Origin: DATGSL01 sp964645585
GTDB lineage: Bacteria; Verrucomicrobiota; Verrucomicrobiia; Opitutales; T3Sed10-336
Assembly: GCA_964645585.1 (NCBI GenBank)
Contig: CAZYAN010000010.1
Location: forward strand, 16,358-80,357
DNA: 64,000 bases
Direction: 5' to 3'
Shown here: positions 9,329-19,125 of the stretch, one piece after another
How the letters are laid out: every line of letters begins with the position of its first letter
Position numbering within the stretch: the first letter of the stretch is position 1
Made by a program: the position numbers and the translations under genes
Notes under the pieces: model-generated
The model's input: the letters and a program-made list of their open reading frames with translations, nothing else
Databases searched by the model: none
What the model was told of the DNA's origin: nothing

Positions 9329-11338
9329 TCAATCCACTATCCCGCCTGTCGGCCCGGGACCCGCGTCCGTCATCGTCACCGGCGCGATCCGCCCGTCCGT
9401 CTGATAGCTAAGTCTCTCAATCGCCACCGACCGCGAACCGCTATACGGTCCAAGCCCAGGCCGATTATTCCACCGGTGATAAAAGATATACCACTCGTCC
9501 GTTCCCGGCAGGCGCACGATGGAGTGATGCCCTGGCCCCTTGTGGGTCGCGTCGCTGCCGAGAATCTTTCCCCGATACTGCCACGGTCCAGCCGGTGACG
9601 AAGCCGTCGCATAATGCACCGAATAGGTATGGTCGTGCCAAGAACCATGACTGTACGATAGATAATAAGTCCCGTTCCTGAAATGCATGTAAGCGCCTTC
9701 CGTGAAACTCGGCGGCGTCGCCACCGAAATCTCCCGCGCAAACGAAACCAAGTCGTCATTCAGCTCGAACAACCGAAGCGTCGACCCTGCACTGCCGCCC
9801 GCATACAGCCAAACCTTTCCAGTCGCCGGGTCCTCGAAGACCGCTGCATCAATCGCCTCAAAACCGGGATCTCCCCCGTCCGCCAGCAGCGGTTGCCCGG
9901 AATCGACGAACGGCCCGTACGGCGCGTCCGCAACCGCGACGCCAATGTGCGACGGCTTAGGACCAACCGAATAATACAGATAAAACCGCCCATCCTTCTC
10001 CAACACGCCCGGCGCCCACGCGTGCGATGTGCGTCCTTCCCTCTCCGTTTCGATCCAAGGAACATCCGCGAGCCGCAGCACCGGACCGTGCATGCGCCAC
10101 CGGACGAGATCCTCCGACGAAAAAACGATAAACCGCTGCGCCCCGCGGGTCGGATACACCCAGAACCGGCCGCCCCACCAGAGCACGTCCGGATCCGCGC
10201 CGTCAAAGATCGGATTGCCTGCCTCGCCCTGCACCCGCGCCGTATCGACGCGCGCGCGAAGAAACGAGGCTTCCCGATCTTTGAGCGCAATCGTACTGAC
10301 AAGACGAACCCGTCCAGGTACCTCGCCGGGGTGTTCGACCGAAAAAGCAACGGCCGCCCAATCGCGCAGGTTGGTCGAGGCTTCCAAGCCCAGATCCTCC
10401 CAATCCGCCGGCGGATTGGTATCGAGCGCGAGCACGACCGGCGTCCCTTCCGCGTCCACTCGCGGAACCAGCCTTGCCTCCACGCGCAAACTATCAGGAC
10501 GGGTTGCCGGCGAAGCGAGAAACTCCTCCGGTTGGAGCACCCGGTCGGAAACGCGAACTTCATCGAGCGCCCCCGCAAAATACTGATTCGTCTCCCACCC
10601 GTCCGAGGCGGCACCCAGCCGCCAAGTGCCGCGTTCTCCAGAGCCGCCAGCTCCGTTGTAAAACGCTCCGTCGAGCGCTGCGGATCCCTCCTTTACAAAC
10701 CCAGAACTGCCCGGTCCTTGCAGCCAGAGCACCAGCTCCGTCGCGGATCCAGTCGCCACCGCGCTGTACCATTGACCTTCCTCAAGCGGGGCCTGACTTG
10801 TGACCGTCCTCGGCGTCCCTGAGCCATCAACGACCCCGACTTCCAAACGTCCCGATTCTCCGCTCTTGCGGAACCAAATCCAGACCGGATGCAGCGAAAA
10901 AATGTTGCCGGTCTTGGAAAGGAGCACTTGGTCGCCATTTGACGGATACAAAAGAAACGACACCTCCACAGTCCACTCCTCAAGCGGCTGGTCATCGATC
11001 GGCTTCGGATCATTCTCCTCGGGACGATGCCAAGTGAACAGCGATCGCTCGGGTGTAAAACTCGCCGCCAACCGATTTACCTCGCCCGAACCAGGAAGGT
11101 AATCAAACGGCGTGTCGGTCATGTAAGCCGGCGCATGCACCGGAAAAAACGGCCGCAAATGATTTCCGTGCCCGGAATGGTCGATGACCGAATTGAAGGC
11201 CGCGCGGATGTCATCGCCCGCGAGCCCTTCCTCGAAACGCCAGTAGGCGATCGTCTCGCCGGTCCCAGTCCCCGTTCCAATCAATCCCGCAACCAAAGCG
11301 ATAATCCACGGTGTTCGAAACCCGTTTCTAGTCCCCAT
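9329..11338 (-). CDS. Secreted LamG-GH43 glycosidase (beta-xylosidase/arabinosidase-like)
   Basis: A 669-aa protein from the ATG at 11338. An upstream in-frame ATG at 11374 is possible, but the chosen one begins directly at a signal peptide (TPWIIALVAGLIGTG). A LamG/concanavalin-like domain (ETIAYWRFEEG onward) occupies about 30-250, then a short beta linker. A five-bladed GH43 domain covers about 340-660. The three catalytic acidic residues fit the Asp in FDGADPDVLWW (base), the Asp in EAIDAAVFEDP (pKa modulator) and the Glu in FTEGAYMHFR (acid). Its start overlaps the preceding lyase gene by 11 bp, indicating coupled translation. GH43 members cleave beta-xylosides or alpha-arabinosides; proximity to xylA favours xylose release. 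Confidence 0.85.
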   Translation of the reverse strand: MGTRNGFRTPWIIALVAGLIGTGTGTGETIAYWRFEEGLAGDDIRAAFNSVIDHSGHGNHLRPFFPVHAPAYMTDTPFDYLPGSGEVNRLAASFTPERSLFTWHRPEENDPKPIDDQPLEEWTVEVSFLLYPSNGDQVLLSKTGNIFSLHPVWIWFRKSGESGRLEVGVVDGSGTPRTVTSQAPLEEGQWYSAVATGSATELVLWLQGPGSSGFVKEGSAALDGAFYNGAGGSGERGTWRLGAASDGWETNQYFAGALDEVRVSDRVLQPEEFLASPATRPDSLRVEARLVPRVDAEGTPVVLALDTNPPADWEDLGLEASTNLRDWAAVAFSVEHPGEVPGRVRLVSTIALKDREASFLRARVDTARVQGEAGNPIFDGADPDVLWWGGRFWVYPTRGAQRFIVFSSEDLVRWRMHGPVLRLADVPWIETEREGRTSHAWAPGVLEKDGRFYLYYSVGPKPSHIGVAVADAPYGPFVDSGQPLLADGGDPGFEAIDAAVFEDPATGKVWLYAGGSAGSTLRLFELNDDLVSFAREISVATPPSFTEGAYMHFRNGTYYLSYSHGSWHDHTYSVHYATASSPAGPWQYRGKILGSDATHKGPGHHSIVRLPGTDEWYIFYHRWNNRPGLGPYSGSRSVAIERLSYQTDGRIAPVTMTDAGPGPTGGIVD

Positions 11339-13412
11339 TTGCGCTACCGACAGCCGCCTTTGTCTGTTGTCCATGCCAGTCCGTTTCACCTCTTCCCGCA
11401 ATCGAACCGAATGAAAGATACACATCATCCTTCCAGCCATCCCGCCAAACCAGTGTGGCCTTGAGCGAGGTTTCGTCCACCGAACGTTCGACCGAAAGCA
11501 GCAGAGGTTCATCCCCTCCAAACGGTGCGAGTAGAGTCACCATAAACCAAGGCGGCCCGTTCCCGACGCGATACACGAGACGAGGCGCCGGATACTTGGA
11601 CCCGTATTTCGGCGAATACCATCCTTCCTCGACAAGTGGCTCCGCCTCGCCACCGAGCGGAATAACCGCGATCTCCGCCGTTCCGTAATCGGTCGCAAAC
11701 GCGCCCGGAAACTTTGTCAGCCGCTGCGGCTCCGTTGGCAGAAATCGCCAGTTTTGCTCGATCACCAGCGACTCCCGCATGACCTCCGGCGCTCGCACAA
11801 GGTCAGCGACAATCCAGTATTCGTCCCGGACCATCAGCAACTGCCGTTCATGTATGATCGACCCGTCCACGCCGTCTGGGAGCAAGTGACTGTATCCATC
11901 GTGCCAGGCATGGAGATACTTGAGCTCTCCTTCGATTTGCGAGCGCGCGAGCACCGGTTCAACATTCCGCACCATGTTCCCGCCGTTGATCGAAACCGTG
12001 TTCTGGAAACGCGTCTGAAGAAAAGCGTCGCGCCCGCCAGCGTCGTAGGTGTAGCGTCCCGGCGCAACGATCAGCGGCTGTCCGTCCGCATACAGCTCGA
12101 CCGCGAGCGCGCGGTCGGCGCCCCGTCCGCGCGGTCCGTAATCCATCATCGACCAATGCGCATCACGACCGTCGGTCCATGGACTTCGCAGCAGCGCGAA
12201 TTTTCCTTCCGGAAAAATCCGGCTCGTCCAGGCCGGCGGCGCGCCTTCCTTTCCCTCCGTCGCCAGATACACATGGTCCGGCCGATCCGCCTGTCGCCCC
12301 CAGCGCAGCAGACGGTCCTCCATAAAATCCCGATCCGTGTGGCCGAACTGCGGAATCGTCAGATTCGGCTGAGTAAACGCCGCCGCGAAATCAAACATGC
12401 CGTTCAAGCGCTCCACAAACTCCTCCGCAACCGGCGCCCCCGCCCGCTTCATGAGCTGGTAAAACCAATTCTCCTCCCGCAAGGTCACGTTGTGATAGGT
12501 GGGGCTTCGGCCGCGATAAACACCGTCGGCGTACGTGGATTCAAAGATGTGGTTTCGCATCGTTTCCACCGTCACGCGAGCCCATTCGCCCGCATCTCGA
12601 AACTCCGGAAAATACGTCGCCGCCTGCAAGACACTGACCGCCGCCATGGCACCCTGATTGCTGTCGCCGTATCCAGCTGAACCGCGCGCGTTCAGCCACT
12701 CGCAAGTCGCGTGCATGGTATCCAAAAAAACCGTCAGAACCTGCTCGTCAAAATGGCGCGATGTAACCGCCACCGGAAAAAGCCACGTCCAGTGCCGCAT
12801 CCGAATGCCGGCTTCGAGACGCCGCGGATAGCCAGGCGCCACCTGCTGATCCCATTCCAGAAACCGTTCGGCGAACTCCGCCATGTAACGTTCGTCACCA
12901 AACCGTCGATACGCCTCCACCAGCGTCAGAAAATACGTGTGGCGGTTGAGCATAAAATTCCACTCACGGTCGTGGAGCTGATGTTTCCAGTCGACTCTGT
13001 CGCCAAACTCGACCGTCTCTCCAAGAAAGGTCAGCCGACGGGCCAACGCATCGGCCGGAGTCGTCGTATCATGCACCCCGACGGGCATGCAGCGGACACT
13101 CGGCACCTTCATCGGATCATGGAGGTCGGCATCGATTCCGGGCAGGTCGCGAATCGCCGTCGACGGGTCGAAATGATAGTCCATCTCACGCGTCCGATAA
13201 TACTGGAGCAGTTGCGTGATTGCCGCCCTTTCGTCCCCCGCCGCAACCGCCTGACGGACCTTTTCCAAACCGGGCCGGTCGAGGTCGATTCGCGCAAGCA
13301 CGGCAGCGGCCCGCTCCGGGTTAGCCGGCGCTCCTTCCGCCACCGCAGCTGCCCCAGCGATCAACGCGATCGACCAAGAAGCCCAGCCGATGAGTTTTGC
13401 CATTTCCCTCAT
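11328..13412 (-). CDS. Heparinase II/III-like polysaccharide lyase, secreted
   Basis: A 694-aa protein. The ATG at 13412 has a purine-rich AAAGGA 8-12 bases upstream and opens a signal peptide (MREMAKLIGWASWSIALIAG). The N-terminal half is an alpha/alpha toroid with the family segments GYGDSNQGAMAA and DGVYRGRSPTYHN. The C-terminal half is the beta-sandwich, with RYTYDAGG and a heparinase signature around HERQLLMVRDEYWIVAD. Members of this superfamily eliminate uronate-containing chains (heparin, alginate, ulvan-type), usually in the periplasm. Its 3' end overlaps the GH43 gene. The exact polysaccharide cannot be assigned. Confidence 0.8.
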   Translation of the reverse strand: MREMAKLIGWASWSIALIAGAAAVAEGAPANPERAAAVLARIDLDRPGLEKVRQAVAAGDERAAITQLLQYYRTREMDYHFDPSTAIRDLPGIDADLHDPMKVPSVRCMPVGVHDTTTPADALARRLTFLGETVEFGDRVDWKHQLHDREWNFMLNRHTYFLTLVEAYRRFGDERYMAEFAERFLEWDQQVAPGYPRRLEAGIRMRHWTWLFPVAVTSRHFDEQVLTVFLDTMHATCEWLNARGSAGYGDSNQGAMAAVSVLQAATYFPEFRDAGEWARVTVETMRNHIFESTYADGVYRGRSPTYHNVTLREENWFYQLMKRAGAPVAEEFVERLNGMFDFAAAFTQPNLTIPQFGHTDRDFMEDRLLRWGRQADRPDHVYLATEGKEGAPPAWTSRIFPEGKFALLRSPWTDGRDAHWSMMDYGPRGRGADRALAVELYADGQPLIVAPGRYTYDAGGRDAFLQTRFQNTVSINGGNMVRNVEPVLARSQIEGELKYLHAWHDGYSHLLPDGVDGSIIHERQLLMVRDEYWIVADLVRAPEVMRESLVIEQNWRFLPTEPQRLTKFPGAFATDYGTAEIAVIPLGGEAEPLVEEGWYSPKYGSKYPAPRLVYRVGNGPPWFMVTLLAPFGGDEPLLLSVERSVDETSLKATLVWRDGWKDDVYLSFGSIAGRGETDWHGQQTKAAVGSANGD

Positions 13413-13578
13413 GGGTCTATCCTTTCCTGCACTTCCTCGGGCAATCGGACAACGTGCCGCCGCGAGGTATACGCAAACGGCACGTTCCATGCCTTGGCGG
13501 AAGGCGGCGCGCACGCGGCCGACTTCACGAAATCCGGCCTGGCTGCGCGCACCCACGCGGATGCAGTTCTCTTTCCCA

Positions 13579-16500
13579 TCACTCGATGCTTAAACGAAAG
13601 AACTGCCGGCTGACCTCCGTTGTGTCCACGGAATATGGGCTCGCCGCCCCGTCGACAACCGTCCACGGGCCCGTGACTTCAGGCGCGCTTTCAAGAATCG
13701 CTTCGGCACCTTCCCAATTGAGAATAACTCCGGCACCGTCCCGGGAGATCGCAAGGACCGGAAGAACCGCGGACTCGAAGATCTCGCTGTCGATCCAGGT
13801 TCCTCCCCAGAGTTCCCCTAAAAATCCGTTGCCGGATGAAAAGTCTGTCGCGACCGCCCCGCCGCCTTCATTAAATCCAAATCGCAGGTGCAGCCCGTCA
13901 GCAGGATTCAGCAGATCGTGCAGCGGCTCGAACATCGACTCGCTGATCTCCTGCTGGGTTTTCGCGACGTGCCATATCTGGAACTCATCGACAGCGCCGC
14001 GGAAGAATTGCGCTCCCAGCTGCGCCCACGGGTACGGATCAGCGCCAATAAACGACCGGCGCATCACCACGATCTCCGTCGTCGGCACAGTCAGAGACGA
14101 CTTGAGTTCCCCGTTGAGGTACAGCAGAAGCTGATCGGCGTCTCGAACGAGGGCGATGTGAACCCATTCGCCGTATTCAAAATCCGAGGTCGAAACCGTA
14201 TGAAGATCGCCACCTGAAACGACGCGAATTCCAGCGGTGATGATGCCGTCGAGCTCGCGCATCTCGATCGTCCGGGTAAGCGACTCCTGATTGGTCATTC
14301 GGAAAAGCACCTGCTGCTCTTCCTGATCCAGTATCTTGTACCAGGCCGAGATGGTAAAATCGCCGAACGTTCCCCCGGCATGGCTAAAACTCACAAAGTC
14401 GTCAATCCCGTCGAATTCGAGCGCGAAGAACCGCTGGAGATTTCCAGGGAGAACACTGAAGCTCCATGCGACACTGTACGGCCCGCTTCCTTCCGAATCA
14501 AAATACTCGACCCGAGCACGGTTGATTCCCGCCGGAAGATTGCCAGGCGTAAAATAAATGGTGGCGCCGTTTCCAGTCGCCGCCGTGATCGCCGAAACCT
14601 CGTCCTCATTGACGAACAGGCGCAGACTCAAAACGTCGAGCGCCACCGTGCCGTTCACAACCTCGGCCTCAATCGTCACGTTCCGATCCACGTTGCCTGA
14701 GTGATGAACTGGTGTGGTGGAGACCACCGTCGGCAGCGTTTCATCCACCGGAATAAACATAAAGAAATTGATCTGAATATCATTATTAAAATTGTTGGCG
14801 CTCACCGCGCGAAGCCGGACAGTCTCTTCGCCGGAAAGCGCGACCCTGACCTCCTGATCGAGTCCGTCCGGGCCGGTCAGCCGTGTGAATTGGTAAACGC
14901 CGTTCCCTTCAGGACGGAATTCGCCAAGGACCTCCGTTTGCTGATTGGGCTGGGTGGGATCGCTTGTGACGCGTTCAAGGAGAATCACCGGAGCTCCGGT
15001 TGCGGCCGCCCGCAGAAACACTTGATACTGTCCCTCCGGGAAATTCCGGGTGTAATTAAACCACTCACCGGTTTCTACCAGGTGCAGGTCGTAATCCGGA
15101 ATCGTGACGCCGGCATTCAGGCTGGCTTCGTCATATTTCGGGCGAGGCGGCAGATCTCCGCTGAAAAATGTCCCGACAACATCGCACCAGCGATACATAT
15201 TGGTTTCCAGCGTCGCTTTCGTCTCCGACTTGCTGAAAAAGTCAACACCGGGCTCGCCGACACGGTCGACATAGCCGGTCGCCTGATTGAAGTAGCTGCC
15301 GTTCGTGAAAGTCGAAGGAGTCGGTCGGTCAATATAGGATCCTCCGCCCGGCGTCCCCGATACAGCGCCAGAGTCACCATCGCACAGCATACCGGCCGCG
15401 AAGTTGTAATCTTCCGCCTCGATGACGACGACCGCGTCTTCGTTCAAGGTATCGAACGACCAATGATGCGTCGTCTGGCGCTCGTTATCGCGAGCGATGA
15501 CCGTCACCGCGTAAAACTCGTTCGGTTCGAGCCCGTCGAAAAAGACTTCATACGCGGGCGACGAACCGGTGATGGTCAAACTTTGATGAGAAATAAGCTC
15601 TCCGTTCAGGTACAGTTCGATGTCCTCCGTCGAAAGCGTATTGGGTTCTTCGGTACTTACCTGGAAGCGCAAACCATCCTCGGCAGGATAAAAGAAGGCG
15701 TCGTGCAGCGGGGTCAGGTTCGCAATCACCGGACCGCTCTCGGTCACAAACGCGTCGACTTCAACGAAGCGCGGCTGGCGGAGCAGCATCGCCCCTTCTT
15801 CCGTGAATTCACCGAGGTTGTCAAAACCGCGGGAAATAAACTTCAAGTAGCGAAAATCGCTGACGGCGCCGGCCGGAAACACGAGTCGGACGAGGTTATA
15901 GTTCCCCGTTCCGGTTCCGGTATCCGTCGCCGGTATGCCAGGAACCGGAGCGCCGGTGTAGGTCAACGGCGTCGCAAAACGCGATCCTTCGATCACCGTA
16001 AAATGAATTCCGTCGGTCGACACGGCGAACTCGCCATCGTATCCGGTTCGCCACGGATCAGCGCCGGTTATCCAAATGTCAATACGGTCGAGGGAGCGGT
16101 GCTGTGCATTGTTCGGGTCGCCCAAATCCCAGACAATTTCGACGATCTCGTTGTCCGGCCCCGGGATGACATTCGTCGCGGGCGCCGTCGCACTCGATGC
16201 ATCCGTCAGCGCCACAAGCGATCCCTCCACCGGAGCAAAGTTACCGCTGCCGATGATGCCATGAAGCGCATCGTCAGACGACATGTTCAATTCCACGTCA
16301 TCGAGCGTGCCGGCCGCCAAGCTCCCGTCGAAGGTGTCGAACGTCCAGGCCACTTCCCCGCTCGTCGCGTTGTCGCTGGCGACCACGCGCACTTTGTACA
16401 GCCGATTCGATTGCAAGCCGCCATAAGAAACCTGATACGAGGGGGACGCGCCCGCAACTGTCAACTCTTCCGGCGGCACGAGAACGCCGTCGATGTACAC

Positions 16501-17352
16501 TTCAATATCCTCGGCCGCGAGCGTGCGCGATTCATCGGTGCTGACCGTCAGCGACAATCCGGCCGCGGCTGGATGCCTGTGTGTACCGGGCGGCGGTGTG
16601 ATATCGTCGAAAGAAAGATAGTGCGGCAGCGGAGCGGTGTCCGGGTAAGGCAAGGGTTCTGTCGATACCCCGAACGCGTGATAATCGAGCTCGAGCAGGT
16701 GGGACGCATGCGCCGTCCGGTTCCTGTAACCGAAGTAGGTGCCGGTCAGCGGCGCCGTGTCGACGGCCGTTGCCGCGGTACCGACCGGGCTCCCCGAAGC
16801 GTCAAAAACGCGAAACTCCAAGCTGAGCGTGGCGCCGTCATACGTTCCCGTGAGCCGAAGTTCATACGTTTCCCCTGGTTCCGGAACGCCGGCGTTCCCA
16901 TTCACCGCGGCAAACCCTCCGCCCGCGCCGCCAAGCGAAAGAATTCTGACATTGCCGGCGCCAGAGCCGCGCACGGTCCAGTCCGCCAGATAATACGTGC
17001 CGCTGAACGCGCTGTTGTTCGCAAAAGCGCCGAACCCGGCGGTGATCGCCGTTCCGCTCCCTTGCACGTCGACGACCGTCATCCAGCTCGAGATCACGAA
17101 AGAATTTCCAGAGACTCCCGTCACTTCTGTCGCTGTTCGGGCGACGACGACACCAGACCCGGACGGCTGTCTCAGTTCGAGAATTTTCCGGGAGTCATTC
17201 CACGTCCACGGACCTGCCTGCTCCGGAAACGCGCCGTCGGAAAAATCGGTTGTGAACGGAAAGGCATTTTGGGCGCGAAGAAACGCGGCGGTCGACAACT
17301 GGACCGCGAACAGCACAAGAATAAGGAGTCGAGCGGTACTTGCGTATATCAT
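13579..17352 (-). CDS. Large secreted multidomain protein (Ig-like repeats, CBM6-like, LamG)
   Basis: A 1257-aa predicted surface or secreted protein. The ATG at 17352 starts a signal peptide (TARLLILVLFAVQLSTAAF); an upstream TTG at 17385 is less likely. Order: an N-terminal beta-rich LamG-like domain (~30-220), Ig-like repeat 1 (~225-345), a discoidin-like region (~350-520), Ig-like repeat 2 (~525-625), a CBM6-like module (VIEAEDYNFAAGMLCDGDSG onward, ~630-870), Ig-like repeat 3 (~875-970), LamG (~975-1180) and a short C-terminal ILESAPEVTGPW module. Repeats 1 and 2 share the phrase SPSYQVSYGGL / SPAYEVFFDGL. No catalytic motif was recognised, so binding or adhesion to glycans is the likely role. 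It lies between the lyase and pseudopilin genes. Confidence 0.75.
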   Translation of the reverse strand: MIYASTARLLILVLFAVQLSTAAFLRAQNAFPFTTDFSDGAFPEQAGPWTWNDSRKILELRQPSGSGVVVARTATEVTGVSGNSFVISSWMTVVDVQGSGTAITAGFGAFANNSAFSGTYYLADWTVRGSGAGNVRILSLGGAGGGFAAVNGNAGVPEPGETYELRLTGTYDGATLSLEFRVFDASGSPVGTAATAVDTAPLTGTYFGYRNRTAHASHLLELDYHAFGVSTEPLPYPDTAPLPHYLSFDDITPPPGTHRHPAAAGLSLTVSTDESRTLAAEDIEVYIDGVLVPPEELTVAGASPSYQVSYGGLQSNRLYKVRVVASDNATSGEVAWTFDTFDGSLAAGTLDDVELNMSSDDALHGIIGSGNFAPVEGSLVALTDASSATAPATNVIPGPDNEIVEIVWDLGDPNNAQHRSLDRIDIWITGADPWRTGYDGEFAVSTDGIHFTVIEGSRFATPLTYTGAPVPGIPATDTGTGTGNYNLVRLVFPAGAVSDFRYLKFISRGFDNLGEFTEEGAMLLRQPRFVEVDAFVTESGPVIANLTPLHDAFFYPAEDGLRFQVSTEEPNTLSTEDIELYLNGELISHQSLTITGSSPAYEVFFDGLEPNEFYAVTVIARDNERQTTHHWSFDTLNEDAVVVIEAEDYNFAAGMLCDGDSGAVSGTPGGGSYIDRPTPSTFTNGSYFNQATGYVDRVGEPGVDFFSKSETKATLETNMYRWCDVVGTFFSGDLPPRPKYDEASLNAGVTIPDYDLHLVETGEWFNYTRNFPEGQYQVFLRAAATGAPVILLERVTSDPTQPNQQTEVLGEFRPEGNGVYQFTRLTGPDGLDQEVRVALSGEETVRLRAVSANNFNNDIQINFFMFIPVDETLPTVVSTTPVHHSGNVDRNVTIEAEVVNGTVALDVLSLRLFVNEDEVSAITAATGNGATIYFTPGNLPAGINRARVEYFDSEGSGPYSVAWSFSVLPGNLQRFFALEFDGIDDFVSFSHAGGTFGDFTISAWYKILDQEEQQVLFRMTNQESLTRTIEMRELDGIITAGIRVVSGGDLHTVSTSDFEYGEWVHIALVRDADQLLLYLNGELKSSLTVPTTEIVVMRRSFIGADPYPWAQLGAQFFRGAVDEFQIWHVAKTQQEISESMFEPLHDLLNPADGLHLRFGFNEGGGAVATDFSSGNGFLGELWGGTWIDSEIFESAVLPVLAISRDGAGVILNWEGAEAILESAPEVTGPWTVVDGAASPYSVDTTEVSRQFFRLSIE

Positions 17353-17412
17353 GGTTTTTGGAGGGTTCTGATTGGAGAGAAACAACCCGCGGACGCGAAA
17401 CGAAGAAGGGCG

Positions 17413-18102
17413 CTATCTTCGCCCGCCCTGCGAGGGCATCGGAAAGGGGTTTTTGAAATACCAGGTGTTGCTGCCGACGCTGTAACCGCCCGGATCAAAC
17501 TCCGCGGCCGGCACCCACTCGACACTGCCGTCGGAGCGGAGGTGGTTAGCGCCGGCAACGGACCCGGAGCCGTCGCCATGACTGGCGTTCAGCCCGCGCG
17601 AGGGATGATCGCTGACGAGGTCGACCATCAACAGATCGTATTCGAGCGGATCATTCAACGCGCTGAACGGCAGAGAACTCGTGGTCTGCCCCGGCCAGTA
17701 CGCATAGCCGAATACGATGGAACCGCCTTCGGAAGTGCGGTTTGCCTCCGTCATGTGCGTCACCATCCAGTCGTTGTTGGCCGGACAGAAAAACATGGCC
17801 CAATCGACGTCGTAGCCGAGCAGATCGTCGCGCTGGATGGCAGAGAGCCAATGAGGGTATGGCGGATTGCTGCCCATGCTGTCCATGTAGCGGCCGCCGT
17901 TGTCGTCCCGATAAAGATTGTGCGCATAGCCCCACTGACGCAGGTGTGTCGCGCACGATGCTCGTTTTGCCTGCTCGCGCACGCGACTGACAACGGGAAT
18001 GAGGATTGCGGCGAGGATGCCGATGATGGCGATGACGGTAAGCAGTTCAATCAGGGTGAACGCGCGGCGGCAGACGTGCAGGGTAGCAGATTTCTCATTC
18101 AT
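17413..18102 (-). CDS. Type II secretion/type IV pilin-like pseudopilin
   Basis: A 229-aa protein with the prepilin cleavage and methylation motif RRAFTLIELLTVIAIIGILA near the N-terminus; the peptidase would cut just before Phe. The hydrophobic helix (about 15-40) is followed by SCATHLRQWGYAHNLYRDD and, near the end, HLRSDGSVEWVP, the H..DG motif common in the numerous orphan pseudopilins of Verrucomicrobiota, Lentisphaerota and Planctomycetota. No secretion ATPase or other pilus gene is nearby. It may assist surface display or a type II system encoded elsewhere. The 60-bp gap to the large secreted protein suggests cotranscription. Confidence 0.85.
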   Translation of the reverse strand: MNEKSATLHVCRRAFTLIELLTVIAIIGILAAILIPVVSRVREQAKRASCATHLRQWGYAHNLYRDDNGGRYMDSMGSNPPYPHWLSAIQRDDLLGYDVDWAMFFCPANNDWMVTHMTEANRTSEGGSIVFGYAYWPGQTTSSLPFSALNDPLEYDLLMVDLVSDHPSRGLNASHGDGSGSVAGANHLRSDGSVEWVPAAEFDPGGYSVGSNTWYFKNPFPMPSQGGRR

Positions 18103-18180
18103 GACGGGGCGGGTAATATTAAAAATTTCAGTTTAATCGAAACATGGGTCCAGAGTGGTTTCCGCTGGTTTGATCGGCGG

Positions 18181-19125
18181 TCAGATCTCGACAGCGCGCT
18201 TCACCAACCTGCTCCCGCCCCACCGGAAGGCGAAGAGGTCGAGCCCCTCCCGCAGGAACTGAACCTCCCGCAGGCCGGCTGGGTCGAGCGATCGCGTCGG
18301 ATGACGGACGCGGGCGCTTGCGATGATGCCCGCGTCGTGAAGGTTGTTTTTCATGACCGAGACGCCAAGCCCCGGTTGAAGTTCGTAGCGGATTAAAGGC
18401 AGCGCACGGGTAAATTCCCGATAAGCTTCTTTCCTTTCGCCAGCTTGGTGATGGTTCCAGATTTTAAGGAAGATGTCGACCAGGTCGCTGCCCGGCATCG
18501 TTCCCACCGCACCGCGATCGAGTTCCTCCGGAAAGAACTGACCGTTCAACCCGCCGAAAAGGATCAGCGAATCGCCGGCGGCGGCCCGGACGGAGGTGAC
18601 CTTCATGGCTGTCGGGGGCGCTTCGACCTTGGCCAGAACGACGTTCTCCAGTTCCTGCGCCATCCGCGCCAAGAGCGCCGGCGGCATGCTGATCTGAGTC
18701 ATCAGCGGCGCGTCCTGAATCATAATCGGAATCCGGACCGCCTCCGAGATCGCCCGGTAATACGCAAAGATGCCTTCGGCGTCCGGCTTCATATAGTGCG
18801 GTGGCAAAACCATCAGCGCATCTGCGCCCGCCGCCTCCGCCTCCACGCTCAAAGCAACAGCAATGTCCGTTCCCGTATGGCCGGTGCTGACGATGACCGG
18901 AACGCGGCCCTCCACCTCCTCAAGGATGACTCGTGTCAGCTCCGCGCGCTCCTGGGCCGACAGCGCATAGCCCTCGCTCGCGTTTCCGAAAAGCCCGAGC
19001 CCGTGCACACCCGCATCGAGTAAAAAGCGCACAAGCCTCCGCTGGCTGTCAAAATCAACCGCACCGTCGTCCCGGAACGGCGTATTGACAATGGGAAAAA
19101 CCCCGCGGAAACGAGTCTCGATCAT
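18181..19125 (-). CDS. Dihydrodipicolinate synthase/N-acetylneuraminate lyase family aldolase
   Basis: A 314-aa class I aldolase of the DHDPS superfamily. Seen are GLFGNASEGYALSAQER (substrate carboxylate loop), a conserved Tyr in VLPPHYMKPD, and the Schiff-base Lys in ENVVLAKVEAP. Length fits the family (~300). Substrates in this superfamily include pyruvate adducts such as KDG, KDPG-like acids and sialic acid. It overlaps the GntR gene by 4 bp (ATGA) and faces a sugar-acid gene set, so cleavage of a 2-keto-3-deoxy sugar acid to pyruvate plus an aldehyde is the most likely role. A lysine-biosynthesis DapA function is less likely in this context. Confidence 0.8.
   Translation of the reverse strand: MIETRFRGVFPIVNTPFRDDGAVDFDSQRRLVRFLLDAGVHGLGLFGNASEGYALSAQERAELTRVILEEVEGRVPVIVSTGHTGTDIAVALSVEAEAAGADALMVLPPHYMKPDAEGIFAYYRAISEAVRIPIMIQDAPLMTQISMPPALLARMAQELENVVLAKVEAPPTAMKVTSVRAAAGDSLILFGGLNGQFFPEELDRGAVGTMPGSDLVDIFLKIWNHHQAGERKEAYREFTRALPLIRYELQPGLGVSVMKNNLHDAGIIASARVRHPTRSLDPAGLREVQFLREGLDLFAFRWGGSRLVKRAVEI

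Noticed and set aside
14701..18396. A 1231-codon open frame on the plus strand.
   Set aside because: It is antisense to the 1257-aa secreted protein, the pseudopilin and the aldolase, which all have clear domains. The frame stays open because of high GC at third positions; its product has no domain character.
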